From contig NZ_PJAU01000031.1 of assembly GCF_002836255.1 (NCBI RefSeq), positions 248,001 to 312,000 on the forward strand: DNA of 64,000 bases, given 5' to 3'. Of the stretch, positions 31,602 through 39,444 are shown piece by piece (the stretch's first letter is position 1; every line of letters begins with the position of its first letter). The stretch comes from Colwellia sp. 75C3 (GTDB lineage Bacteria; Pseudomonadota; Gammaproteobacteria; Enterobacterales; Alteromonadaceae). A model generated the notes under the pieces. That model had not been told where the DNA came from, did not search any database, and saw nothing but the letters and a program-made list of their open reading frames with translations. The translations under genes and the position numbers were made by a program.

Positions 31602-31655
31602 CCTCGTTATTCCCTTTTTAGTACGCTATCTGTAGTCTATCTCGTCATTAAAAAT

Positions 31656-31682
31656 AATAGTTGAGTAAAACACTCAACTATT
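31656..31682 (+). terminator. Probable terminator after cysE
   Basis: An 11-bp perfect stem AATAGTTGAGT/ACTCAACTATT with a 5-nt loop. The trailing sequence ACTTTTCG is a weak T tract, so leaky termination into the isc region is possible. Confidence 0.55.
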
Positions 31683-31707
31683 ACTTTTCGCAAAACTTCT
31701 CTTGGTG

Positions 31708-31761
31708 TATAATACCCGAGTAAACTGCTAGGGTATTTACTTGACTAATTTGTAGGGTTAT
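31708..31761 (+). promoter_or_regulatory. isc promoter with two tandem IscR type 1 operators
   Basis: TATAAT sits at 31708-31713. A 25-bp site at 31712-31736 has half-sites ATACCCGAGT and AGGGTAT and matches the known IscR type 1 consensus at about 20 of 25 positions. A second site follows directly at 31737-31761, with TTACTTGACT and TAGGGTTAT (about 19 of 25). Both cover the -10 and start region, the layout expected for repression by holo-IscR. The count was made by eye. Confidence 0.75.
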
Positions 31762-31887
31762 GTAAAATTGCGCAGCATTTGCAATATAAGCCATTTTTTT
31801 CATGCTTTTTTGTCAAATGGTTTTGATTTAGTCATCCTACTAAATTGATATTTTGAGTACACCAACAGAGTGTTTTGAGAACAGATT

Positions 31888-32394
31888 ATGAAACTTACCT
31901 CTAAAGGTCGTTACGCAGTTACTGCTATGTTAGATGTTACTATTCATGCGGTCTCTGGACCTGTATCTCTAGCTGATATTTCAGAACGCCAAGGCATCTC
32001 TTTGTCGTATTTAGAGCAGCTTTTTTCTCGTTTACGTAAAGAAGGTCTAGTGACGAGTGTTCGCGGTCCTGGTGGCGGTTATCGCTTGGGCAGATGCTCA
32101 GCACAAATTGCCGTTGCAGATGTTATTTATGCGGTGAATGAAAGTGTTGATGCAACTAAATGCTCGGGTAAAGGAAATTGTCAGGGTGGAGAACAATGTT
32201 TAACGCATTCCTTATGGGAAGGCTTAAGCCAACGAATTGAAGAATTTTTGAAAAACATTACCTTATCCGAATTAGTCGCGAAGGGTGATGTGCAAGAAGT
32301 TTCTAAGCGCCAAGATGAATTACATATCAATGCTCACAAAAGCATAGCCTTAGAAACATTAATAACCACTAAAAATGTAATGAACGACTGGTAA
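31888..32394 (+). CDS. iscR: Iron-sulfur cluster regulator IscR
   Basis: IscR is the Rrf2-type repressor that senses the [2Fe-2S] supply and controls the isc operon. The winged helix is [16 protein letters not shown] through [13 protein letters not shown]. Cluster ligands C92, C98, C104 and H107 are at the same positions as in E. coli IscR. Length is 168. It is the first gene of iscR-iscS-iscU-iscA-hscB-hscA-fdx, and two type 1 operators overlap its promoter. Confidence 0.97.
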   Translation: MKLTSKGRYAVTAMLDVTIHAVSGPVSLADISERQGISLSYLEQLFSRLRKEGLVTSVRGPGGGYRLGRCSAQIAVADVIYAVNESVDATKCSGKGNCQGGEQCLTHSLWEGLSQRIEEFLKNITLSELVAKGDVQEVSKRQDELHINAHKSIALETLITTKNVMNDW

Positions 32395-32442
32395 TAACTA
32401 GTCGAGTCGTATTAAAGATTTACCATCGGAGAGTGTTAGCGA

Positions 32443-33657
32443 ATGAAGCTTCCTATATATTTTGATTACTCAGCTACTACACCAGTAGACAAACGTGTAG
32501 CAGAAAAAATGATGCAGTATATGACCAACGATGGTCATTTTGGTAACCCTGCATCTCGTTCACATAAATTTGGCTGGCAAGCTGAAGAAGCGGTTGATAT
32601 CGCTCGTAATCAAATTGCTGAGTTAATTAATGCTGACCCACGTGAAATTGTTTTCACGTCTGGTGCTACTGAATCAAACAACCTTGCTATTAAAGGTGCT
32701 GCTAATTTCTATAATAAGAAAGGTAAGCACATCATTACTTGTAAAACTGAACATAAAGCAGTTTTAGATACCTGTCGTGAATTAGAACGTCAAGGTTTTG
32801 AAGTAACGTACCTTGATCCAGAAGAAAATGGTTTAATTGATTTAAATAAACTGAATGACGCTATGCGTGATGACACTATTTTAGTGAGTATCATGCATGT
32901 AAACAATGAAATTGGTGTTATTCAAGACATCAGCGAAATTGGCGAAATGTGTCGTGCACGTAAAATTATCTTCCATGTTGATGCTGCACAAAGTGCCGGT
33001 AAAATTAACATCGACATGCAAGCATTGAAAGTTGATTTAATGTCAATTTCAGCACATAAAATGTATGGACCAAAAGGCATTGGCGCATTATATGTAAGCC
33101 GTAAGCCGCGTATTCGTTTAGAAGCACAAACACACGGTGGCGGACATGAGCGTGGTATGCGTTCTGGCACTTTAGCGACACATCAAATAGTCGGTATGGG
33201 TGAAGCTTGTCGACTAGCTAAAGACGAAATGGCACAAGACCAAGCACACGTTACTGCAATGCGTGATCGTTTATGGGCTGGCGTAAATAGCATGGAACAA
33301 GTATTTATTAACGGTGATGCTGATAAACGCTACCCTGGTAATTTAAATGTTAGTTTCAACTTTGTTGAAGGTGAGTCACTCATCATGGCATTGAAAGATT
33401 TAGCTGTATCGTCTGGTAGTGCATGTACATCAGCAAGTTTAGAGCCGTCTTATGTACTTCGCGCTTTAGGTCTAAATGATGAAATGGCACATAGCTCAAT
33501 TCGTTTTAGCTTTGGTCGTTTTACTACGACAGAAGAAATTGATTATGCAATTGACCTTATTAAAGGTGCAATTGGTCATTTACGTGACATGTCACCGCTT
33601 TGGGAAATGTTCAAAGATGGTATCGATTTAGATTCAATTGAATGGGCTGCTCACTAA
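32443..33657 (+). CDS. iscS: Cysteine desulfurase IscS
   Basis: IscS is the PLP enzyme that takes sulfur from cysteine as a persulfide and hands it to IscU and other acceptors (tRNA thiolation, for example). The PLP lysine K206 is in SAHKMYGP and the persulfide cysteine C328 in [11 protein letters not shown], both at the E. coli positions. The length of 404 also equals E. coli IscS, and the protein ends in EWAAH, as expected. It lies 48 bp after iscR. Confidence 0.98.
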   Translation: MKLPIYFDYSATTPVDKRVAEKMMQYMTNDGHFGNPASRSHKFGWQAEEAVDIARNQIAELINADPREIVFTSGATESNNLAIKGAANFYNKKGKHIITCKTEHKAVLDTCRELERQGFEVTYLDPEENGLIDLNKLNDAMRDDTILVSIMHVNNEIGVIQDISEIGEMCRARKIIFHVDAAQSAGKINIDMQALKVDLMSISAHKMYGPKGIGALYVSRKPRIRLEAQTHGGGHERGMRSGTLATHQIVGMGEACRLAKDEMAQDQAHVTAMRDRLWAGVNSMEQVFINGDADKRYPGNLNVSFNFVEGESLIMALKDLAVSSGSACTSASLEPSYVLRALGLNDEMAHSSIRFSFGRFTTTEEIDYAIDLIKGAIGHLRDMSPLWEMFKDGIDLDSIEWAAH

Positions 33658-33770
33658 GTTATTTCTAGGCTAATACCTATAATATAACTTAGTAAACAAT
33701 TCATTATTTTAAATAACATTTGGTGTTAAATAGTTCCTAGGAATTATTTAGCACATGCTAGGAGAGTCAC

Positions 33771-34154
33771 ATGGCTTACAGCGAAAAAGTACTAGATCAT
33801 TATGAAAACCCACGTAACGTAGGTTCAATGGATAAAAACGATCCATCAGTAGCAACTGGTATGGTTGGCGCACCAGCGTGTGGCGACGTAATGAAGTTAC
33901 AACTTAAAATTTCTGATGACGGCATCATTGAAGATGCAAAATTCAAAACTTACGGTTGTGGTTCTGCGATTGCTTCAAGCTCATTAGTTACTGAGTGGGT
34001 TAAAGGTAAATCAATTGAAGAAGCCGGTAAAATTAAAAATACTGCTATTGCTGAAGAATTAGCGTTACCACCAGTAAAAATTCATTGCTCTATTTTAGCA
34101 GAAGATGCTATTAAAGCAGCGATTGAAGATTATAAATCCAAGCAAAGTAAATAA
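33771..34154 (+). CDS. iscU: Iron-sulfur scaffold protein IscU
   Basis: IscU is the scaffold on which new Fe-S clusters form. The three cluster cysteines are C37 (in GAPACGD, with Asp39), C63 (in [11 protein letters not shown]) and C106 (in KIHCSILAE). The HscA recognition motif LPPVK precedes the third cysteine. Length 127 is typical. It is codirectional with iscS. Confidence 0.98.
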   Translation: MAYSEKVLDHYENPRNVGSMDKNDPSVATGMVGAPACGDVMKLQLKISDDGIIEDAKFKTYGCGSAIASSSLVTEWVKGKSIEEAGKIKNTAIAEELALPPVKIHCSILAEDAIKAAIEDYKSKQSK

Positions 34155-34165
34155 CGGAGATAGCA

Positions 34166-34489
34166 ATGGCTGTTACCATGACTCCTGCTGCAGCTGAACG
34201 CGTTCAATCGTTCATGAAAAACCGTGGCAAAGGACTTGGACTTCGTTTAGGTATTAAAACCACCGGTTGTTCAGGTTTAGCCTATGTGCTCGAATTTGTT
34301 GATGATTTAAATGAAGATGATCAATTGTTTAACATTAAAGATGTTAATATCATCATCGACGAAAAAAGCTTAGTTTACCTTGATGGTATTGAACTCGACT
34401 TTACTAAAGAAGGTTTGAACGAAGGCTTTAAATTCACCAATCCCAACGCCAAAGGTGAGTGTGGGTGTGGTGAGTCGTTCAACGTATAA
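34166..34489 (+). CDS. iscA: Iron-sulfur assembly protein IscA
   Basis: IscA is an A-type carrier that passes clusters to target proteins. The three conserved cysteines lie in TTGCSGLAY (near 35) and in the C-terminal ECGCGESF. Length 107 is standard. It starts 11 bp after iscU, so the two are tightly coupled. The spacer after it holds hairpin-repeat copy 5, which could modulate expression of the distal hscBA-fdx genes. Confidence 0.97.
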   Translation: MAVTMTPAAAERVQSFMKNRGKGLGLRLGIKTTGCSGLAYVLEFVDDLNEDDQLFNIKDVNIIIDEKSLVYLDGIELDFTKEGLNEGFKFTNPNAKGECGCGESFNV

Positions 34490-34505
34490 TGTGTAAACTC
34501 TTTGC

Positions 34506-34585
34506 AACTTGATTCAATTACGGCGTTGAAAGTGCTCATTGACTAACGTCAACTCCGCGCTTTCGCCTTGTACTTGAACCGAGTT
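34506..34585 (+). repeat. Hairpin repeat, copy 5 (iscA-hscB spacer)
   Basis: The best-paired copy: outer arms AACTTGATTCAA (34506) and TTGAACCGAGTT (34574), middle GGCG-tt-GAAAGTGC with GCGCTTTCGCC, apex TTGAC-TAAC-GTCAA. It lies inside the isc operon, so it is almost certainly transcribed. Confidence 0.88.
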
Positions 34586-34660
34586 CCTTCGAGTTTTAAA
34601 CATTATTAAATTTTAGCTTACTATAGAAAGCTTTTAGACCATTTCCTCTAGGTATAAGCA

Positions 34661-35188
34661 GTGAATTACTTTCAATTATTCAACATTGAAGTTTCCTTTG
34701 ATGTCGATTTACAACAACTTTCATCAAATTATCAAACCTTGCAAAAGACTGTGCATCCTGACAAGTTTGCCCATGCATCTGAGCAAGAGCAGCGAATTGC
34801 TGTACAAAAATCTGCGCATATTAACGACGCTTATCAAACACTGAAAAATCCATTACAACGTGCCCAATATATTCTTGTGCAACGTGGTGTAGAAATGCCG
34901 AACGAACAGCATTCTTTCCAAGATACCAGTTTTTTAATGCGTCAAATGGAATTGCGAGAAATGCTTGAAGACGTTAGACACTCTGGTGACGTTGATGCAG
35001 CATTACTGGAAGTACAAAGTGTTTTGTCGACAGAATACTTAGCGCTTTCTCAAATAATGAGAACGCAGCTCAGTGAAAATAATGCAGCATCAAATAGTGC
35101 AGCGTGCGATAATTTACGTAAATTAAAGTTTTATCAAAAGTTAAATGTTGAAGTGGACCGTCTTGAAGACAGTTTATTGGATGACTAG
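34661..35188 (+). CDS. hscB: Fe-S co-chaperone HscB
   Basis: HscB is the J-domain protein that brings IscU to HscA and stimulates its ATPase. The J-domain HPD is in TVHPDKFAHAS near residue 32, followed by helix III with AYQTLKNPLQRAQYIL. The C-terminal helical bundle binding IscU occupies about residues 90-175. The start chosen is GTG at 34661 (MNYFQLFNIEVSF), preceded by AGGTATAAGCA, which gives the usual family length. Confidence 0.96.
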   Translation: MNYFQLFNIEVSFDVDLQQLSSNYQTLQKTVHPDKFAHASEQEQRIAVQKSAHINDAYQTLKNPLQRAQYILVQRGVEMPNEQHSFQDTSFLMRQMELREMLEDVRHSGDVDAALLEVQSVLSTEYLALSQIMRTQLSENNAASNSAACDNLRKLKFYQKLNVEVDRLEDSLLDD

Positions 35189-35288
35189 TGTGACTAGCAA
35201 ACACTTCAACGTTAAACACTTTTGATTAAACTAAGAAAAAAAAACTAAACTTGAATTTAACCTTAAACTAAATCATTGAAATAACATC

Positions 35289-37151
35289 ATGGCTTTATTA
35301 CAAATTGCAGAACCCGGTCAAAGTACCGTTCCTCATGAACACAGATTAGCTGCAGGCATTGATCTTGGTACCACTAATTCCTTAATAGCTAGTGTACAAA
35401 GCGGTAACGCAAGTACCTTAAGCGATGATGAAGGCCGTGATATATTGCCATCTATTGTTAGCTATCAAGCAGACAATATTTTAGTTGGTCAAACAGCGCA
35501 GGCACTTAGCATTGAAGATGCTCAAAATACCATTACGTCTGCTAAACGTTTGATAGGTCGTTCATTGAAAGACATTCAAGGTAAATATCCTTCTTTACCT
35601 TATGAGTTTTGTGGTGATGAAAATCATCCTGAAATCAAAACAAGGCAAGGCGCTGTTAACCCAGTTCAAGTCTCAGCAGAAATATTAAAAACGTTAAAGC
35701 TTCGAGCACAAGCTGCTTTAGGTGGAGAGCTCACAGGTGTTGTAATTACCGTGCCAGCTCACTTTGATGATGCTCAAAGACAAAGTACAAAAGATGCAGC
35801 GAAATTAGCGGGTGTTAGCGTACTACGTCTGTTAAATGAACCGACAGCGGCCGCGGTAGCTTACGGGTTAGATTCAGGACAAGAAGGTGTTATTGCTGTC
35901 TACGACTTAGGCGGTGGTACCTTTGATATCTCTATTTTACGTTTAAATAAAGGTGTTTTTGAAGTATTAGCTACGGGTGGTGATTCTGCACTTGGTGGTG
36001 ATGACTTTGATGTTGTATTGGTTGATTATCTTGTTGAACAAGCGGGATTAATAAGACCTTTATCACCTTCGTTAGAACGTCAATTGATGCAGCAAGCTTG
36101 TTTTGCTAAAGAACAGCTAACAACTAATGAACAAGTTGATATTACTATTTCTCTTGATGACAATAGTGACTTCAAAACAAGTTTAACCAAAGCACAATTG
36201 AATGAACTTATTGGCTCATTAGTTAATAAAACATTACGTGCTTGTCGTCGCACACTTAAAGATGCTGATATTACTATTGATGAAGTCATCGAAGTTGTGA
36301 TGGTTGGTGGTTCAACGCGCGTGCCATTGGTACGTAGCGAAGTTGAAAAACATTTTCAGAAAACACCGTTAACGTCAATTGATCCTGATAAAGTGGTCGC
36401 TATTGGCGCTGCTATTCAAGCGGATATTTTAGTGGGTAATAAACCTGATAGTGATATGTTATTACTTGATGTGACTCCGTTATCGCTTGGTTTAGAAACC
36501 ATGGGCGGTTTAGTAGAGAAAGTCATTCCACGAAACACCACAATACCGGTTGCTAAAGCACAAGAGTTTACCACTTTTAAAGATGGTCAAACGGCAATGG
36601 CTGTTCATGTATTACAAGGTGAGCGTGAATTAGTTGAAGGTTGTCGTTCGTTAGCCCGTTTCGAATTACGTGGTATTCCGGCAATGACAGCTGGTGCAGC
36701 ACATATTAGAGTAACCTTTAAGGTTGATGCCGATGGTTTACTCTCTGTCTCAGCGATGGAAAAGTCTTCAGGTGTTGAATCGAGTATTGAAGTTAAACCT
36801 TCATTTGGTCTTGATGACAATCAAATTAGTCAGATGATCAAAGACTCAATGAGTAATGCTGCCGAAGATATGCAAGCCCGTATGTTGAAAGAGCAACAAG
36901 TTGAAGCTTCACGCGTTATAGAGTCAGTTCAAGCGGCTTTAGTTGCTGATAGCCATTTACTTAATAGTGACGAAGTAGCAGTGATAGAAAGTTTGATAAA
37001 GTCACTTGCTAAAGTAAGCATGGGTTTGGATATAAAAGCGATAGAGAATGGACTTGATAAGTTAAGCGCAGGTACAGATGTATTTGCAGAACGACGTATG
37101 GACAGTTCAATTAGCCAAGCACTTGCGGGTCAGGCTGTTGATAAAATTTAG
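35289..37151 (+). CDS. hscA: Fe-S protein assembly chaperone HscA
   Basis: HscA is the specialised Hsp70 that acts on IscU. The ATPase motifs [37 protein letters not shown] and [10 protein letters not shown] are all present, followed by the substrate-binding domain ([23 protein letters not shown]). The short 620-residue length without a DnaK-type C-terminal tail fits HscA. It lies 100 bp after hscB. Confidence 0.97.
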   Translation: MALLQIAEPGQSTVPHEHRLAAGIDLGTTNSLIASVQSGNASTLSDDEGRDILPSIVSYQADNILVGQTAQALSIEDAQNTITSAKRLIGRSLKDIQGKYPSLPYEFCGDENHPEIKTRQGAVNPVQVSAEILKTLKLRAQAALGGELTGVVITVPAHFDDAQRQSTKDAAKLAGVSVLRLLNEPTAAAVAYGLDSGQEGVIAVYDLGGGTFDISILRLNKGVFEVLATGGDSALGGDDFDVVLVDYLVEQAGLIRPLSPSLERQLMQQACFAKEQLTTNEQVDITISLDDNSDFKTSLTKAQLNELIGSLVNKTLRACRRTLKDADITIDEVIEVVMVGGSTRVPLVRSEVEKHFQKTPLTSIDPDKVVAIGAAIQADILVGNKPDSDMLLLDVTPLSLGLETMGGLVEKVIPRNTTIPVAKAQEFTTFKDGQTAMAVHVLQGERELVEGCRSLARFELRGIPAMTAGAAHIRVTFKVDADGLLSVSAMEKSSGVESSIEVKPSFGLDDNQISQMIKDSMSNAAEDMQARMLKEQQVEASRVIESVQAALVADSHLLNSDEVAVIESLIKSLAKVSMGLDIKAIENGLDKLSAGTDVFAERRMDSSISQALAGQAVDKI

Positions 37152-37243
37152 CGTTTCGTTAGAATATGCTTTAAACAATGTTTAAAGCGCACTCAAATAA
37201 TATTTAAGTTAGGCGAAAGCCTTGCAAGCAGAGAATAATTAAA

Positions 37244-37582
37244 ATGCCAAAAATTATATTTTTACCCAATGCAGAGCTATGCCCTGATGGCGCAGTAGTT
37301 GAAGCCGAAAAAGGCGAGAGCGTATTAAACGTTGCTTTAAGAAATGACATCGGTATTGAACATGCTTGTGAAAAAGTATGTGCGTGTACTACCTGTCACG
37401 TTATTATTCGTGAAGGTTTTGACTCTATCGAAGAAGGTGATGAACTTGAAGAAGACATGCTTGATAAAGCTTGGGGACTAGAGCCTGAATCACGTCTTAG
37501 TTGCCAATCTATTGTTGGTGATGAAGACTTAGTTGTAGATATCCCTAAGTACACTGTAAATATGGTTTCAGAGAATCACTAA
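37244..37582 (+). CDS. fdx: ISC-type [2Fe-2S] ferredoxin
   Basis: An adrenodoxin-type ferredoxin that donates electrons during cluster assembly. The cluster cysteines are in HACEKVCACTTCHV and SRLSCQS in the usual spacing. Length 112 is normal. It ends the operon: the small iscX gene that follows fdx in E. coli is absent, and a terminator begins 21 bp after the stop. Confidence 0.97.
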   Translation: MPKIIFLPNAELCPDGAVVEAEKGESVLNVALRNDIGIEHACEKVCACTTCHVIIREGFDSIEEGDELEEDMLDKAWGLEPESRLSCQSIVGDEDLVVDIPKYTVNMVSENH

Positions 37583-37602
37583 CTAAACTATCAAAAATCA
37601 AT

Positions 37603-37639
37603 AAAAAGGGTAATAGCAGTAATGTTATTACCCTTTTTT
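37603..37639 (+). terminator. Intrinsic terminator after fdx
   Basis: Stem AAAAAGGGTAATA/TATTACCCTTTTT with a T6 tail. The right arm is partly duplicated just downstream (TTATTACCCTTTTTT appears twice in tandem), perhaps by slippage. Confidence 0.85.
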
Positions 37640-37791
37640 ATTACCCTTTTTTATTGCCCGGTGATTTTTTATAATTGAAATAGTAAGGAGGATCGGCAGG
37701 CTTGATTACTTTTTTTGTTGTTTATCTTGAATTATACGAATTAGCGACAATACTAGATATGGTTTTACTTGAAAAGGGTATGGGGTGAAAT

Positions 37792-38226
37792 ATGAATCTA
37801 AAACATTATATCCTACAATTAATTGCTCTTTTAGTCTACATTTCTCTTATTAAGCAAAGTTATGCAATTGAAATAATAGTCAATGAATCTGTTAATTTAT
37901 CAAAAATATCTTACCAGCAAATTAAATCAATTTACCTAGGGCAGCAATCTCATTGGCCTAATGGCCACTTAATTAAGCTTTATAAGTTACCTTCAAAACA
38001 TAAAACCCATCAATTATTCGTTAAACAGACTCTTGGTCTTTACCCTTACCAATTTAATCGTCGTTGGCAAAAACTGTTTTTTAGTGGTTTTGCGGCAAAA
38101 CCTATTGAAGTTTTTACCGAGAACGATATAGCAAAAGCTGTAGCTAATACCCCAGGGGCAATTGGTTATATTGAAAATAAAATAATAATGAAAGGTGTCC
38201 GCTATGTTGCGTTTTTTGATGAATAA
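37792..38226 (+). CDS. Phosphate-binding-like periplasmic protein
   Basis: A small exported protein of the PstS/PBP-like superfamily (144 residues). The signal peptide covers about residues 1-25, ending SYA. The mature part keeps the half-domain pattern IKSIYLGQQSHWPNGHLI, FVKQTLGLYPYQFNRRW, FFSGFAAKPIEVF and the terminal NTPGAIGYIE, all typical of short stand-alone PBP-like proteins. At this size it is one lobe rather than a full transporter subunit, and no pst permease genes are adjacent. Its stop overlaps the start of the barrel gene. It may bind phosphate or another anion as the sensing partner of the downstream GGDEF-EAL enzyme; that is inference. Confidence 0.8.
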   Translation: MNLKHYILQLIALLVYISLIKQSYAIEIIVNESVNLSKISYQQIKSIYLGQQSHWPNGHLIKLYKLPSKHKTHQLFVKQTLGLYPYQFNRRWQKLFFSGFAAKPIEVFTENDIAKAVANTPGAIGYIENKIIMKGVRYVAFFDE

Positions 38227-39436
38227 TAAGTGGATAATACTCTCAATACTACCTTGCTTGGCTTTTGCAAACGGGAAAAATGATTTGTCTTTTGCCGGCT
38301 TTGTCTCCCAAGGTATTTCTTATACTTCAGATAATCAATTCTTTGATGCAGAAGATAATACCTCATTTAATATGACTACATTAGCTTTGCAAGCAAACTA
38401 TCTTTTTAACGACCAAATAAGGCTCTCGGGTCAGGCCTTATATCGAAACTGGGGAAAAATAGAAAGTTCTAGAATAGATTTTTTGATGGCGGACTATCAA
38501 TTTATTAACCAACAAAATTACAATATTGGTTTTCGTTTGGGACGAATAAAAAGTGATCTTGGTGTTTTTAATTCTACTCGAGATATTCCCAGTGCGAGAC
38601 CCTCAATATTCTTACCTCAGTCGGTCTATCAAGACACCTTACGCGATACGACAACATCTTATGATGGACTTTCTCTGTATGGAAACCAGGTATTTGATCT
38701 TGGTCGACTTAATTGGACATTGGCTTATGGACGTTATCCAGTATCAAGTGATTTAAGTGAAAGTATTCTAGGCAAAGAGCTTGGCGGTGAGATAAGTACA
38801 AAAAATAATACCCAGATACATTCCACTTGGGAGTCTGTTGCTGGTAATTGGTCTGTTTCATTGGGTTATGAAAACCCCCAAGCTTTTGCAAAACCTCTTT
38901 TTGACATTAATGATCCTATCGCAATGGAAGCAGGGGATATAAAATTTGATCGCTATATTTTTTCTCATCAATATTTTTCAGCGCTGTGGGATCTAACCTT
39001 TGAGTTTATTTATCAAGATACAGAAATTAAAGGTTTTGAATTATTTATACCTTATTTACCATCGTTTATTCAACAACCAGTCTTTCCCGAAATAACAACA
39101 GACAGTTTAGTTAATGTTGGTTTTTACGCGCAGTGGCGCTATTTCCTTAATGAGGATTTAACCTTAATGTTACGTTATGGTAAGTACTTTACCGATATTG
39201 ATGACAAGGACGGCTCTCAATACCAGCAAGACACAGGTATGCCTGATTTTAGTCGTTACAGCTTTGACTTTAGCACTGGGGTAAAGTGGAAATTATCATC
39301 TAGATGGCAAATTAATTTTGAAGGCCATTTTTTTGAAGGTACAGCGGCCATTTCACCTACGATTAAATTAGATCACAGCGATAACGATGAAAAATATTGG
39401 CAGTTGTGGTCTTTACAAGTTTCTTATAGTTTTTAG
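38204..39436 (+). CDS. Outer-membrane beta-barrel (porin-like) protein
   Basis: A secreted protein with a signal peptide (MLRFLMNNKWIILSILPCLA, cleavage near FA-NG) and a mature sequence full of alternating aromatic beta strands, ending in the outer-membrane signature LQVSYSF with terminal Phe. This fits a barrel of roughly 16 strands; no named porin family is evident. I chose the ATG at 38204 because AAAGGTG sits 6 bp before it; GTG 38195 and ATG 38219 are alternatives. The start lies inside the upstream gene, so translation is probably coupled. The GGDEF-EAL gene begins 8 bp after its stop, making a three-gene unit. Confidence 0.78.
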   Translation: MLRFLMNNKWIILSILPCLAFANGKNDLSFAGFVSQGISYTSDNQFFDAEDNTSFNMTTLALQANYLFNDQIRLSGQALYRNWGKIESSRIDFLMADYQFINQQNYNIGFRLGRIKSDLGVFNSTRDIPSARPSIFLPQSVYQDTLRDTTTSYDGLSLYGNQVFDLGRLNWTLAYGRYPVSSDLSESILGKELGGEISTKNNTQIHSTWESVAGNWSVSLGYENPQAFAKPLFDINDPIAMEAGDIKFDRYIFSHQYFSALWDLTFEFIYQDTEIKGFELFIPYLPSFIQQPVFPEITTDSLVNVGFYAQWRYFLNEDLTLMLRYGKYFTDIDDKDGSQYQQDTGMPDFSRYSFDFSTGVKWKLSSRWQINFEGHFFEGTAAISPTIKLDHSDNDEKYWQLWSLQVSYSF

Positions 39437-39444
39437 GGGAGATT

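Noticed and set aside
37603-37655. Tandem TTATTACCCTTTTTT units as a possible CRISPR or satellite start
   Set aside because: Only two units without spacers, part of the fdx terminator; no CRISPR array exists in the window.
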